DNA from: Chamaesiphon sp. 336R_metabinner_41
GTDB taxonomy: Bacteria > Cyanobacteriota > Cyanobacteriia > Cyanobacteriales > Chamaesiphonaceae
NCBI GenBank assembly: GCA_025359915.1
Contig: JANYDE010000147.1
Span: 1-42,049 of the forward strand
Direction: 5' to 3'
Length of the DNA: 42,049 nt
Shown here: positions 34,517-42,049 of the stretch, one piece after another
Layout of the letters: the number at the start of each line of letters is the position of its first letter
Numbering within the stretch: the first letter of the stretch is position 1
Program-made: the position numbers and the translations under genes
The notes under the pieces: generated by a model
The model's input: only the letters and a program-made list of their open reading frames with translations
The model's database searches: none
Told to the model about the DNA's origin: nothing

Positions 34517-34641
34517 GGATTTTTATAGTAGCAAAAAATACAAATAGTTTAGTTATTTAAGTTTAGACAATGGAAATTTTGACTGGAACTAAATTACCAG
34601 AAATTAGTTCATATGGAGTTAGATAATCAGTCGCTGCATCT

Positions 34642-35946
34642 ATGTCAAAATTTAGTTTGTTTTCTCATCGTATTTTTGCACTTATATTACTATTCTCAAC
34701 ACCGATTCTTGGCATCATTGCCGCTAATTCGAGTGCGCTAGCAGTTGCCGATAGGTCGATTGCACAAAGAATCACATCTCCAGGTTTAACGACACCAACA
34801 GCCCCAACACCAGCTCCACGAGGAACTGTCGAAGAATCACCCGTGATCATTCCCGTCCCCCTACCGAAGAATCCTCTGCCTGGCAGCACTAAACCAGCTA
34901 ATTCTAGTCCACCAAAATTTGCCACAAATCATACCAATAGAATACTTGCCCAGGAGGAACGGGATAAAATATCCGCATATCTGCGGACTCGCAATATCAG
35001 TAGTAATTTGATCGTCAATAATCTCCCCGATCCACGGTTCATTTTACATGACACTTCATTCATCATGTCTCCTAGCCTACTCGATCGCGAGCGTCGATCG
35101 GGGCGAGGGCCATTGGGATTGGGGGTGAATGCTTATCTGCCAGGTCAAAATAACTTAGTTATTGCGCGTCCGAATTTCTACGAAACACGCAGACCAACTA
35201 CCACCGAATTTGAAAAAGCTAGTGATATACTCGATCGGCAAGATCGCGAACAATTATTACGCAAAGCTTGGAAATCGACCAATGAAGCGGCTCGTAGTCA
35301 GGCTCTCGATACCGCACTCGCCAATCTCGATCTCAGCTCTGCCGAAATTGCCGCAGAAAAAGCCGGAGCTATCGAAAAATTAGCGGCTGATAGTGGTCGG
35401 ATTTTTACGACAGCAACTTGGGCGATAGAAGGCATCTGTAACCGTGCAAACAATGGGGATCGATCGATAGCAGCTCCGAACCAACAAGATAGTCTCAGCG
35501 ATGCTTGTGGTTCCCTCGGTGAGTATTTTAAGATCCGCAATAGTCGAGTCAAATCTGCTGTCGCTGTCGAAATCATCCAAGTTGGGGCTATTTCCGATAT
35601 GGGCAATCAGAATACCTGTAGTGCTAGCAATCCGAATATCGCCACACTGCCCAATCCACCCTATTCCGACAATCAATACAATTCTGCATTAGCACTCTAT
35701 CTGCGTGCCGCGCTAGCTGCTGGAAAATTCCCCCAAGCCACTACTCACTTCGCCCTCGATACCTTCGATCCAGAAGCTCATTGCGATCCGCGCTGTTTTA
35801 ATCTCACGAAGCTCTATAATTCGATCGCATCAGTGATGGGACATGCGCCTGGTAGTAGCTATGGGATTACACCTAGTTATGGTACAAAAGGTGGTGCCAA
35901 TAATATCTGGTGGGATGACAACATCTGTCACGGTTCTGCACCTTAA
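34642..35946 (+). CDS. Secreted protein of unknown function
   Basis: A 434-residue protein with a signal peptide (about residues 1-36: FSLFSHRIFALILLFSTPIL... to SALAVA). A Pro/Thr-rich disordered linker follows (48-92, including PTAPTPAPRGT). The folded part begins near 100. FILHDTSFIMSPSLLDRE (133-150) resembles the zinc-site start of N-acetylmuramoyl-L-alanine amidases/PGRPs, with His136 followed by Asp-Thr. I cannot identify the remaining ligands with confidence, so this is a hint only. Cys-containing patches near the C-terminus (SDACGSLGEYF, HCDPRCFNL, DDNICHG) suggest disulfides outside the cytoplasm. ATG at 34642; a hairpin follows its stop. Confidence 0.75.
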   Translation: MSKFSLFSHRIFALILLFSTPILGIIAANSSALAVADRSIAQRITSPGLTTPTAPTPAPRGTVEESPVIIPVPLPKNPLPGSTKPANSSPPKFATNHTNRILAQEERDKISAYLRTRNISSNLIVNNLPDPRFILHDTSFIMSPSLLDRERRSGRGPLGLGVNAYLPGQNNLVIARPNFYETRRPTTTEFEKASDILDRQDREQLLRKAWKSTNEAARSQALDTALANLDLSSAEIAAEKAGAIEKLAADSGRIFTTATWAIEGICNRANNGDRSIAAPNQQDSLSDACGSLGEYFKIRNSRVKSAVAVEIIQVGAISDMGNQNTCSASNPNIATLPNPPYSDNQYNSALALYLRAALAAGKFPQATTHFALDTFDPEAHCDPRCFNLTKLYNSIASVMGHAPGSSYGITPSYGTKGGANNIWWDDNICHGSAP

Positions 35947-35957
35947 GCATTACGGCA

Positions 35958-35990
35958 ATATCCCCGACTTATGCGAGCAGTTGGGGATAT
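35958..35990 (+). terminator. Hairpin after the secreted protein gene
   Basis: Arms ATATCCCCGACT and AGTTGGGGATAT pair with one G-T wobble or mismatch around a loop of nine bases, 12 bp after the stop. It belongs to the same CCCCGACTT hairpin group. Confidence 0.55.
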
Positions 35991-36049
35991 GTCTTGTCAA
36001 AACTAGCAACTGACTACTGTAAAATCTTTCCAGCGATATTAGTTAAAAT

Positions 36050-36919
36050 ATGGATCCCCAGTTAATTGTAAATGGCATTGCCCTTGGTAGTATTATTGCG
36101 TTGGGCGCAGTTGGTTTGACTTTGACATATGGCATTTTACGCCTATCAAACTTTGCGCATGGAGATTTGATGACCTTGGGCGCATTTGTCGCTTGGATGC
36201 TGAATATGAGTCCGATTCCAGTGTTGAATAATATCTGGGTATCGATGCTCGTCGGCATTGTGGCAACTGTGGGAGTGGCTTTGTTATCTGAAGCAATTTT
36301 GTGGAAACGAATGCGTCGTGTCCGCGCCACAGCGACGACATTAGTGATTATATCGATCGGGTTAGCCTTATTTTTACGAAATGGAATTCTGTTAATCTGG
36401 GGTAGTGATGCCAAACGATATAACCTACCTGTCAGTGAAGCGATCGATCTATTTGGGATTAAAATTAAGTTCTATAATTTGGTCGTATTAGGTCTAGCGA
36501 TAGTAGCGATTGCTGGGTTACATTTTCTCTTGCAAAATACCAAAATTGGTAAAGCAATGCGAGCGGTCGCTGACGATATCGATCTCGCGCGTGTAACTGG
36601 AATTGATGTCGAAAAAGTCGTACTATGGACGTGGATTATCTCAGCTAGTTTGACAGGTTTGGGCGGTCAAATGTATGGATTAGTTGCCAATGTTCGTCCC
36701 GATATGGGTTGGTTTCTAATCATGCCAATGTTTGCCGCTGTGACGTTGGGAGGAATTGGAAATCCTTATGGAGCGATCGCTGGCGCATTTATTATTGGCA
36801 TCGCTCAAGAAGTTTCCGTGCCAATTGTTGGCTCTCAATACAAGCTAGCGATCGCACTTATTCTGATGGTATTAACTCTTCTCTTTCGTCCCCAAGGCTT
36901 ATTTAAAGGGACTGCATAA
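36050..36919 (+). CDS. livH: Branched-chain/neutral amino acid ABC permease, LivH type
   Basis: A 289-residue inner-membrane permease of the LivH class, part of a branched-chain or neutral amino acid importer (Nat-type in cyanobacteria). It has about eight hydrophobic helices, including GSIIALGAVGLTLTYGIL and AVTLGGIGNPYGAIAGAFII. Motifs are the N-terminal RLSNFAHGDLMTLGAF and the cytoplasmic coupling loop GKAMRAVADDIDLARVTGID. The partner permease (LivM type), ATPases and binding protein are not next to it, so the transporter genes appear scattered, as in other cyanobacteria. ATG at 36050. A terminator-like hairpin follows. Confidence 0.93.
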   Translation: MDPQLIVNGIALGSIIALGAVGLTLTYGILRLSNFAHGDLMTLGAFVAWMLNMSPIPVLNNIWVSMLVGIVATVGVALLSEAILWKRMRRVRATATTLVIISIGLALFLRNGILLIWGSDAKRYNLPVSEAIDLFGIKIKFYNLVVLGLAIVAIAGLHFLLQNTKIGKAMRAVADDIDLARVTGIDVEKVVLWTWIISASLTGLGGQMYGLVANVRPDMGWFLIMPMFAAVTLGGIGNPYGAIAGAFIIGIAQEVSVPIVGSQYKLAIALILMVLTLLFRPQGLFKGTA

Positions 36920-37251
36920 TAGTTTGATTTTGATAACGACAGGTAGAAAAAGCATAGCTTGAGTTGATCCATTCCTAGAGATTAGACTATACTAGAATGG
37001 ATTGTATTTTTATGCTTTGAACGATATCGAAAATCTTTATTAAACTGGAGATTATCGTGGTTACATCTAAAGTGTATCTCTAAGCCGCTATTGCGATCGT
37101 CTCAAAAAAAGAGATTGTAACCGATCCAGTTTTTGAGCATATTGATCCGATCTCAAATATTATCGCCCTTCCCGATCTTTCTTGGTAATGTGAACTTTAG
37201 CTAGAGGATGGCTGACTTCCTTCAACCCTAGTTCTCAAATAAAGGCAAGCT
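36920..37251. other. Intergenic region after the permease
   Basis: 332 bp. Apart from the hairpin at 36967-37002, it contains only a nine-codon GTG frame at about 37056 with GGAG upstream. No promoter with both boxes was recognised upstream of the surface-protein gene. Confidence 0.5.
36967..37002 (+). terminator. Imperfect hairpin terminator after the permease gene
   Basis: ATCCATTCCTAG (36967-36978) pairs with CTAGAATGGAT (36992-37002) with one bulged C, followed by TGTATTTTTAT; 48 bp after the permease stop. Confidence 0.55.
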
Positions 37252-39126
37252 ATGACAAGCGAAACGGTCAAATTTACACCTGCGGCTAGCTTTAAAGTCG
37301 GGAATGAGCCATTCTCTTTAGCCGTAGGGGACTTCAACGGCGATGGTTTTTCTGACTTGGCTACCGCCAACTACCAAGACAGCAGCATCTCCATCCTGCT
37401 CGGAAATGGCAAAGGTGGCTTTGGGAATGCTACAAACTTTGCCGCTGGAAATAAACCCATGTCGATCTCTGTCGGGGACTTCAACGGTGATGGCTTCTCA
37501 GACGTAGCTACTGCCAGCATGGATGATAACAACCTATCAGTGTTATTGGGAAATGGCAAGGGTAACTTTGGTACTGCCACCAAATTAGCTGTCGGAAATT
37601 TTGCTGGTGCTGTGACAGCCGGAGACTTCAATGGTGACGGTATCGCTGACTTGGTAACGGCAAACCGTGGTACCAATGAGGTATCGATTCTGCTTAACAA
37701 CACAGCGACTACACCACCAAATAAACCACCAAATAAACCACCAAATAAACCGCCAGTAGTGGGTAAATCGATCGCCAACCAAACGATCGTCACCGGAAAT
37801 GCTTTAAAATTTGTCATAGACGGGAATGCTTTCACAGATCCTGATGCTGGTGATGTCCTGAGCTACAGTGCCAAATTAGCCAATGGCAATAATTTACCAA
37901 CTTGGCTCATCTTTGATGCCACAACTCGCACCTTTGCGGGTACTCCAGTCGGGGCTGATGTTGGTAATGTGAGTATTGCTGTCACCGCTACCGATCAATC
38001 TGGCGCAAAAGTCACTAATAATTTTGGTTTAAATATTAATCCTGCGGTAATTACACCACCAAAGAATCCCACAAATGTCATCGATTTACAGTCTATCCGC
38101 GATCAACCTGTGCAAGCGACATTTAGTGTTAAAAGAGATGCAACCTATGACAACCATGTGAGTTTCTACAAAGTAGAAGATCCTCAAGGTACGATTATTT
38201 CCAAGACTGGCACCAAACTCAAACCTGGTGATAATGGCTATCGATTAGCAGCCATCGAGAATCGCTTGACAAGCGTCGATCTGATCGGTATTAATGGTCA
38301 AACTGTCACTAGTAAAAGTACTGTTCGAGGTGGTGCTATCTATGCACCATTATTCAATGCGAACAATAAACTATATAATCTCAATAACTTAGGCAGTATC
38401 TACACTGCTTATAGTGCAGCTAATCCCGATAAAGCCGAACATGTGAGGTTGTTAGGTGACAATACTTTTGGGTTTGAAGATTCCAGAAGTGGCGGTGACA
38501 AAGATTTTAATGACATCATCGTTAAAGCTAGCTTTACAATCGCACCACCCATCGTCAAAGGTGCAAAAGATCTATTTTTAGATGTAGTTAAGTTAGATTC
38601 TAAATTACCAAATAATCCAACAACAGTAAATCTCGATCTGAATAACTATACCGGACAAACACTCAAAGCCGATATTACAAATAGTGGTAGTGCAGCCTAT
38701 AACAATAATATCGGTTTTTACGTTGTTGAAGACTCGATCGGTTCGATTAAACTTAGCGATGGTAGATTATTAAAACCAGGTGATGCTAATTACGCGGTGG
38801 AAGCAGCTAAAAAGGCTGTGACGAATTTATTGCAAGCAGGTAACGCCAATACCAAGACCGATATCAACATTGCTGGTGGTAAAATTTACGCTCCCATCGT
38901 AGTGGCTCAAGGAACACTGAATGATTTTATTGCTAAGAATCCTACGAATGGTGGTGGCACGAAGAATATTCATGCCTACTTCAACTATCTTGGGGCTAAT
39001 TCTGACAAAACCGATCATTTTCGTCTGATTGGAAATAACACGTTTGGTGTTGAGGATATGTATGGTGGTGGAGATCGAGATTTCAACGATTTAGTTGTCA
39101 ATCTCAATGTCAAATCGAGCGTTTGA
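37252..39126 (+). CDS. FG-GAP / DUF4114 repeat surface or secreted protein
   Basis: A 624-residue modular protein without an N-terminal signal peptide. Residues 1-150 hold three FG-GAP/VCBS-type repeats, each with a calcium-binding GDFNGDGFSD-like motif (26-35, 75-84, 124-133). Next is a PNKPPNKPPNKPP linker (156-168), then a putative-Ig cadherin-like domain (NLPTWLIFDATTRTFAGTP, 214-232). Two DUF4114 domains follow, ending FGFEDSRSGGDKDFNDIIV (406-424) and FGVEDMYGGGDRDFNDLVV (598-616). This layout is typical of cyanobacterial proteins exported by type I secretion, with calcium-stabilised folds; export and adhesive or matrix function are inference. ATG at 37252. Confidence 0.9.
   Translation: MTSETVKFTPAASFKVGNEPFSLAVGDFNGDGFSDLATANYQDSSISILLGNGKGGFGNATNFAAGNKPMSISVGDFNGDGFSDVATASMDDNNLSVLLGNGKGNFGTATKLAVGNFAGAVTAGDFNGDGIADLVTANRGTNEVSILLNNTATTPPNKPPNKPPNKPPVVGKSIANQTIVTGNALKFVIDGNAFTDPDAGDVLSYSAKLANGNNLPTWLIFDATTRTFAGTPVGADVGNVSIAVTATDQSGAKVTNNFGLNINPAVITPPKNPTNVIDLQSIRDQPVQATFSVKRDATYDNHVSFYKVEDPQGTIISKTGTKLKPGDNGYRLAAIENRLTSVDLIGINGQTVTSKSTVRGGAIYAPLFNANNKLYNLNNLGSIYTAYSAANPDKAEHVRLLGDNTFGFEDSRSGGDKDFNDIIVKASFTIAPPIVKGAKDLFLDVVKLDSKLPNNPTTVNLDLNNYTGQTLKADITNSGSAAYNNNIGFYVVEDSIGSIKLSDGRLLKPGDANYAVEAAKKAVTNLLQAGNANTKTDINIAGGKIYAPIVVAQGTLNDFIAKNPTNGGGTKNIHAYFNYLGANSDKTDHFRLIGNNTFGVEDMYGGGDRDFNDLVVNLNVKSSV
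37714..37749. repeat. Three tandem 12-bp repeats inside the surface-protein gene
   Basis: CCACCAAATAAA is repeated three times exactly (37714-37725, 37726-37737, 37738-37749), coding NKPP units in the linker. Exact DNA identity suggests recent copy-number change. Confidence 0.8.
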
Positions 39127-39191
39127 AATCGCTCAATTCGTTAGGTGGATCTAAAATATTGATTAAATAGAGATAGCATAAAATGTGGATG

Positions 39192-39208
39192 GTGGGCAAT
39201 GCCCACCT
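39192..39208. repeat. GGTGGGCAATGCCCACC palindrome
   Basis: A 17-bp palindrome with one central base between the convergent surface-protein and mannose-1-phosphate guanylyltransferase genes, followed by TTACGG; a common cyanobacterial intergenic repeat that may act as a terminator stem. Confidence 0.55.
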
Positions 39209-39237
39209 TACGGTGCTATTCGGGCTACTATTTAGAA

Positions 39238-40299
39238 TTAAAGTAATCGATCGAGTTCTTTTCTATCCTTAATTTGACTGACTATTTGTTTGATTTCTTG
39301 AGTGCGATCTTTCGCAACAATTAGCGTGACATCACCATCGCGGACGATCACCACATCTTCTAAGCCGATGGTTACTACTACTTCATCAGGATTGCTAGCA
39401 TATAGCACCGATCCTTTTGTATCGATACAAACATGGTTGGCTAATTCAACATTAATATTATCCCCTTTCATCAATCGCTCGATCGCATTCCAATCCCCCA
39501 AATCATCCCACCCAAACTCAGCCGGAATGACATGGGTTAATTTGGTTTTTTCCATCAAGGCATAATCGATACTAATTTTGGGTAGCGTCGCATAACCACC
39601 CACTCCTTTATCTGCAAGTAGTTTCATTAATTCTGGCGAATAAAGCTCAAGCTCGGAGATCGCAATCTTGGCAGTAAAAATAAAGATGCCACTATTCCAG
39701 GTATAATCGCCACTAGCAATAAATTTCTTGGCTGTTTCTAGATCCGGTTTTTCAGTGAATCGCAAAGTTTGATAGGTTTTTAAATACCCATACTCACCAC
39801 TACTTGCTCCCTGCTGAATATAACCATAACCAGTCGAAGGAAAAGTCGGCGTAATGCCCAGCGTCACGATCGCACCTCGATCGTGTGCTAATGCTACCGC
39901 TGATTCGATCGTCTTGGCAAACGCATCAACATCCCCAATCCAAGCATCAGCGGGGAAAAACCCAATCACCACATCATCCTCATACCGTTTGGCGACTTCC
40001 AAACTCGCCCATGCCACCGCCGCCGCCGTATCTCTACCCTCTGGCTCGACGAGTAAATTGTCTACTGGTAGGCTCGGTAATTGCGCCTGAACCCCCGCTG
40101 CCAACATTCCCGACGTAATCACCCAAATATCGTCCCAACCGCCGACAATCGGGTGTAATCGATTAGCTGTGGCTTGCATCAAACTTTCGCCACTACCATC
40201 GAGACAGAGGAACTGTTTAGGGCGATGTTTGCGACTGAGTGGCCAAAACCGTTCGCCTTTACCACCAGCAAGAATTACAGGGACAAATTTTGGTTGCAT
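39238..40299 (-). CDS. manC: Mannose-1-phosphate guanylyltransferase
   Basis: Makes GDP-mannose from mannose-1-phosphate and GTP for glycans. The nucleotidyltransferase signature is ILAGGKGERFWPLSRKHRPKQFL (split: AGGKGERFWPLS at 11-22 and RPKQFL at 26-31). LVEPEGRDTAAAVAWAS, FTEKPDLETAKKF and YTWNSGIFIF follow. 353 residues is the short form without the C-terminal isomerase domain seen in bifunctional ManC/AlgA. ATG at 40299. The symbol is by function; the gene may be named differently in cyanobacteria. Confidence 0.92.
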   Translation of the reverse strand: MQPKFVPVILAGGKGERFWPLSRKHRPKQFLCLDGSGESLMQATANRLHPIVGGWDDIWVITSGMLAAGVQAQLPSLPVDNLLVEPEGRDTAAAVAWASLEVAKRYEDDVVIGFFPADAWIGDVDAFAKTIESAVALAHDRGAIVTLGITPTFPSTGYGYIQQGASSGEYGYLKTYQTLRFTEKPDLETAKKFIASGDYTWNSGIFIFTAKIAISELELYSPELMKLLADKGVGGYATLPKISIDYALMEKTKLTHVIPAEFGWDDLGDWNAIERLMKGDNINVELANHVCIDTKGSVLYASNPDEVVVTIGLEDVVIVRDGDVTLIVAKDRTQEIKQIVSQIKDRKELDRLL

Positions 40300-40428
40300 G
40301 AAGTCAATGTGATAGCTAAATGTTAGTTGCGGATAATTGCAATTAATTTAGATTATCACGATGACTGAACTTGATTTGTAATTAATCTTGCGCCCTCCCC
40401 TTAACAAGGGCAGGGGTGGGGTAAAGAT

Positions 40429-41553
40429 CTACGCAGGACTAACTTGTGGTTGACGACGGAGTAGATTAATCACCGCCGCCTTCTCTAATAATCCGATTAG
40501 AATGCCATCGCTATTCGTCACGCTGAGAGTCGTAACTTGCTTGGATTCTAATTGCTTGATCGCTTGTAATAATGGTCGATCGCTGATAATAATTGTAGAT
40601 GGTTCGACGGATTCCATGATTTCGCGGACTAATGTATGCGCCCATCGATCGGAACGAACAGTTTTTAGTGCGTCTAGTGCCAATTCCCCAACTAAATGCC
40701 CTGACTCATTCGTAACAAGAAACTTTTGCCAGTTGCTACCATTTAGTGTACGTTGGTCTACGAATTCGCGGAGAGTAATATCATCGGTAATAATTGGACT
40801 ATTTGGCGTAACTGCATCACCTACGGTTAATCCAGTCAGGCGTTCTTGAACTCTGGCAAACTGAGCAGATCGACCAGCATTTTGTAATAGGAAAGAACCG
40901 ATTAATAAATTCCAGATATTATCAAAACTACCATACAGTAATAGCGGTACTAATCCCGATAAAATTGCTACCCAACCAAAACATTGACCGACAATACTCG
41001 CGATTTTTACGCCTTTGTATTGATTGCCAGTAACTTTCCACACGATCGCTTTGAGAATATTACCACCATCGAGGGGTAAGCCAGGAATTAGGTTGAATAA
41101 ACCTAGTGATAAATTAATCATGGCTAATACTGCGGTAATTGCAGCTAATGGGCCAGTAATATTAGTTGTTAGTCCGATCGTGGTGAGGATCCCAAATAAT
41201 AATAAACTAACTGCGGGACCAGCGATCGCGACCCAAAATGCTCCGGCTGGTGTCTCCGATTCCTTCTCTAAGCTGGCTAATCCGCCGAAGATGAACAAGG
41301 TAATCGAATCGACTTTTATCCCCTGTTTAATCGCCACGAAGCTATGTCCTAGCTCATGTGCGAGTACGGAACCAAACATTAATAATGCCGTAATTAGTCC
41401 CAATAATAATGGACTAGCACCTGATAAAGTCGGAAACTGCTCTGCTAAACCATTGCCATAACTCCATGTCACCAACGCCAAGATCGCGAACCATGAGGGG
41501 TTGACGTAAAAAGGGATGCCAAATAAGGAACCAGCTCGGATATTACCATTCAT
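40429..41553 (-). CDS. Site-2 protease (M50) with paired CBS domains
   Basis: A membrane zinc metalloprotease of the site-2/rhomboid-like intramembrane class (M50). The zinc motif is LAHELGHSFVA (about residue 65-75, HELGH), and the third ligand is in NLIPGLPLDGGNIL. Six hydrophobic segments cover residues 10-230. The C-terminal about 140 residues hold two CBS domains (GDAVTPNSPIITDDITLREFV; SVEPSTIIISDRPLLQAIKQL), which often sense adenine nucleotides. I chose the ATG at 41553, with AGGTGA 5 bases upstream; the GTG at 41562 would overlap that site. In other bacteria such proteases release membrane-bound regulators; the target is unknown here. Confidence 0.92.
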   Translation of the reverse strand: MNGNIRAGSLFGIPFYVNPSWFAILALVTWSYGNGLAEQFPTLSGASPLLLGLITALLMFGSVLAHELGHSFVAIKQGIKVDSITLFIFGGLASLEKESETPAGAFWVAIAGPAVSLLLFGILTTIGLTTNITGPLAAITAVLAMINLSLGLFNLIPGLPLDGGNILKAIVWKVTGNQYKGVKIASIVGQCFGWVAILSGLVPLLLYGSFDNIWNLLIGSFLLQNAGRSAQFARVQERLTGLTVGDAVTPNSPIITDDITLREFVDQRTLNGSNWQKFLVTNESGHLVGELALDALKTVRSDRWAHTLVREIMESVEPSTIIISDRPLLQAIKQLESKQVTTLSVTNSDGILIGLLEKAAVINLLRRQPQVSPA

Positions 41554-41710
41554 CACAGTCACCTGCTAACTAAAATATCGATTGCTTCTATTGTAACGAA
41601 ATATTAATCAGTCTCTCATGATTCGATCGATCGTAATATCCGTCCATTTTTGTTCGGGAGATTAGGCTATTAAATTAATATTGAGCGAAATCGAGATGTG
41701 CTTACTTTTG

Positions 41711-41917
41711 TCAAAGGCAGGCAGCAGTAGAGCAAAGGGAAAGACTATCGATTAAGCGAATCTTCTCTACAGGTCGATTTTGACGAAGATGAGTGCAGTA
41801 GCCTAATTTTTTATATTCTTGAATATCGATCAATATTTTACTGGCAATAATTTTTGCCATATTAACAGGTACCGCATTGCCAATCATTTTATAACCGTCT
41901 GCTATATCATTAAGTAG
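41711..41917 (-). pseudogene. C-terminal remnant of a C5 DNA methyltransferase
   Basis: A 68-codon frame with no start codon at its head reads GYKMIGNAVPVNMAKIIASK, the well-conserved closing motif of cytosine-5 DNA methyltransferases (motif X region), then a divergent tail. All upstream methyltransferase sequence is absent, and it abuts the transposase end at 41918. I infer a methyltransferase gene truncated by, or rearranged with, the insertion element. Confidence 0.75.
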
Positions 41918-42049
41918 CTAGACAAAATTAATTACATATTTTTCTCCAAATTCTTTAAGGATCTTTTCGACGGAGTAAACTAATGATTTCCAGCTAGAGT
42001 AAGCATCTGTTGTGAGCCATTGATATTTAATGAATCGCCATAAGATCTC
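41918..42049 (-). mobile_element. IS630-type transposase C-terminal fragment
   Basis: A minus-strand frame open from the right edge reads LWRFIKYQWLTTDAYSSW, then VEKILKEFGEKYVINFV and stops at 41918-41920. This matches the C-terminus of IS630-family transposases in cyanobacteria. Only 43 residues lie in the window. The stop is followed at once by the methyltransferase remnant in the same frame. Confidence 0.75.

Noticed and set aside
37056-37082. Nine-codon GTG frame with a GGAG upstream
   Set aside because: Too short to support as a gene without expression data.
37714-37749. Tandem repeats as a CRISPR array
   Set aside because: The units are 12 bp, directly adjacent, in frame and coding NKPP; there are no spacers.
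1-42049. tRNA, rRNA, riboswitch or replication origin
   Set aside because: Scanning by eye found no TTCGA-loop cloverleaf, rRNA sequence, conserved riboswitch core or DnaA-box cluster; short RNAs could still have been missed.

Overview
This is a stretch of a cyanobacterial chromosome. It carries psbI and two psaK genes (photosystem II and I subunits), ycf23, and the cyanobacterial DUF3086, DUF3119 and DUF3769 families. CGATCGAT-type words recur throughout, as do intergenic hairpin and repeat families typical of cyanobacteria. I cannot name the genus from sequence alone. Most of the window is ordinary core genome. The exceptions are the two edges, which are insertion-sequence scars, and several repeats.

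Layout. 1-590: the 3' end of a transposase joined to a beheaded AAA ATPase remnant. 680-6272 (minus strand): a tRNA-dihydrouridine synthase, plsY (phospholipid synthesis), a DUF3119/DUF3086 pair, an unrecognised 279-residue protein and trpF, with two repeat elements between them. 6448-9011 (plus): tandem psaK paralogues and cimA (citramalate synthase). 9212-10143 (minus): a small membrane protein candidate and a CobO-like protein without a P-loop. 10499-14781 (plus): trpG, psbI, an LptD/OstA-like DUF3769 protein and rsmB. 14790-22010: clpS, an exported FAD-dependent oxidoreductase, cysE, ycf23 and an ABC exporter on the minus strand, with one small candidate gene on plus at 17710. 22190-29400: serS flanked by a 75-bp inverted repeat, tadA, a UbiB/ABC1 kinase, a methyltransferase and uvrB. 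29546-34516: gyrB and miaA (divergent), a membrane-anchored hypothetical protein and egtB. 34642-41553: a secreted hypothetical protein, a LivH-type permease, an FG-GAP/DUF4114 surface protein, a mannose-1-phosphate guanylyltransferase and a site-2 protease with CBS domains. 41711-42049 (minus): the tail of a C5 DNA methyltransferase abutting the tail of an IS630-type transposase.

How the genes relate. There is no single large operon. Housekeeping functions are interleaved: translation and tRNA modification (serS, tadA, miaA, rsmB, dus), DNA topology and repair (gyrB, uvrB), amino acid pathways (trpF, trpG, cimA, cysE), envelope (plsY, DUF3769, ABC exporter, GDP-mannose synthesis, S2P) and photosynthesis (psaK x2, psbI). 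Few adjacent genes share a pathway; trpF and trpG, which could act in the same pathway, lie about 4 kb apart.

I did not find a clear new multi-gene system, CRISPR array, tRNA or rRNA. The observations most worth a second look are the inverted repeat bracketing serS, the CobO-like protein with a lost P-loop, the transposase/gene-remnant junctions at both edges, the nested 142-bp inverted-repeat element beside plsY, the tandem psaK pair, and the secreted protein at 34642.
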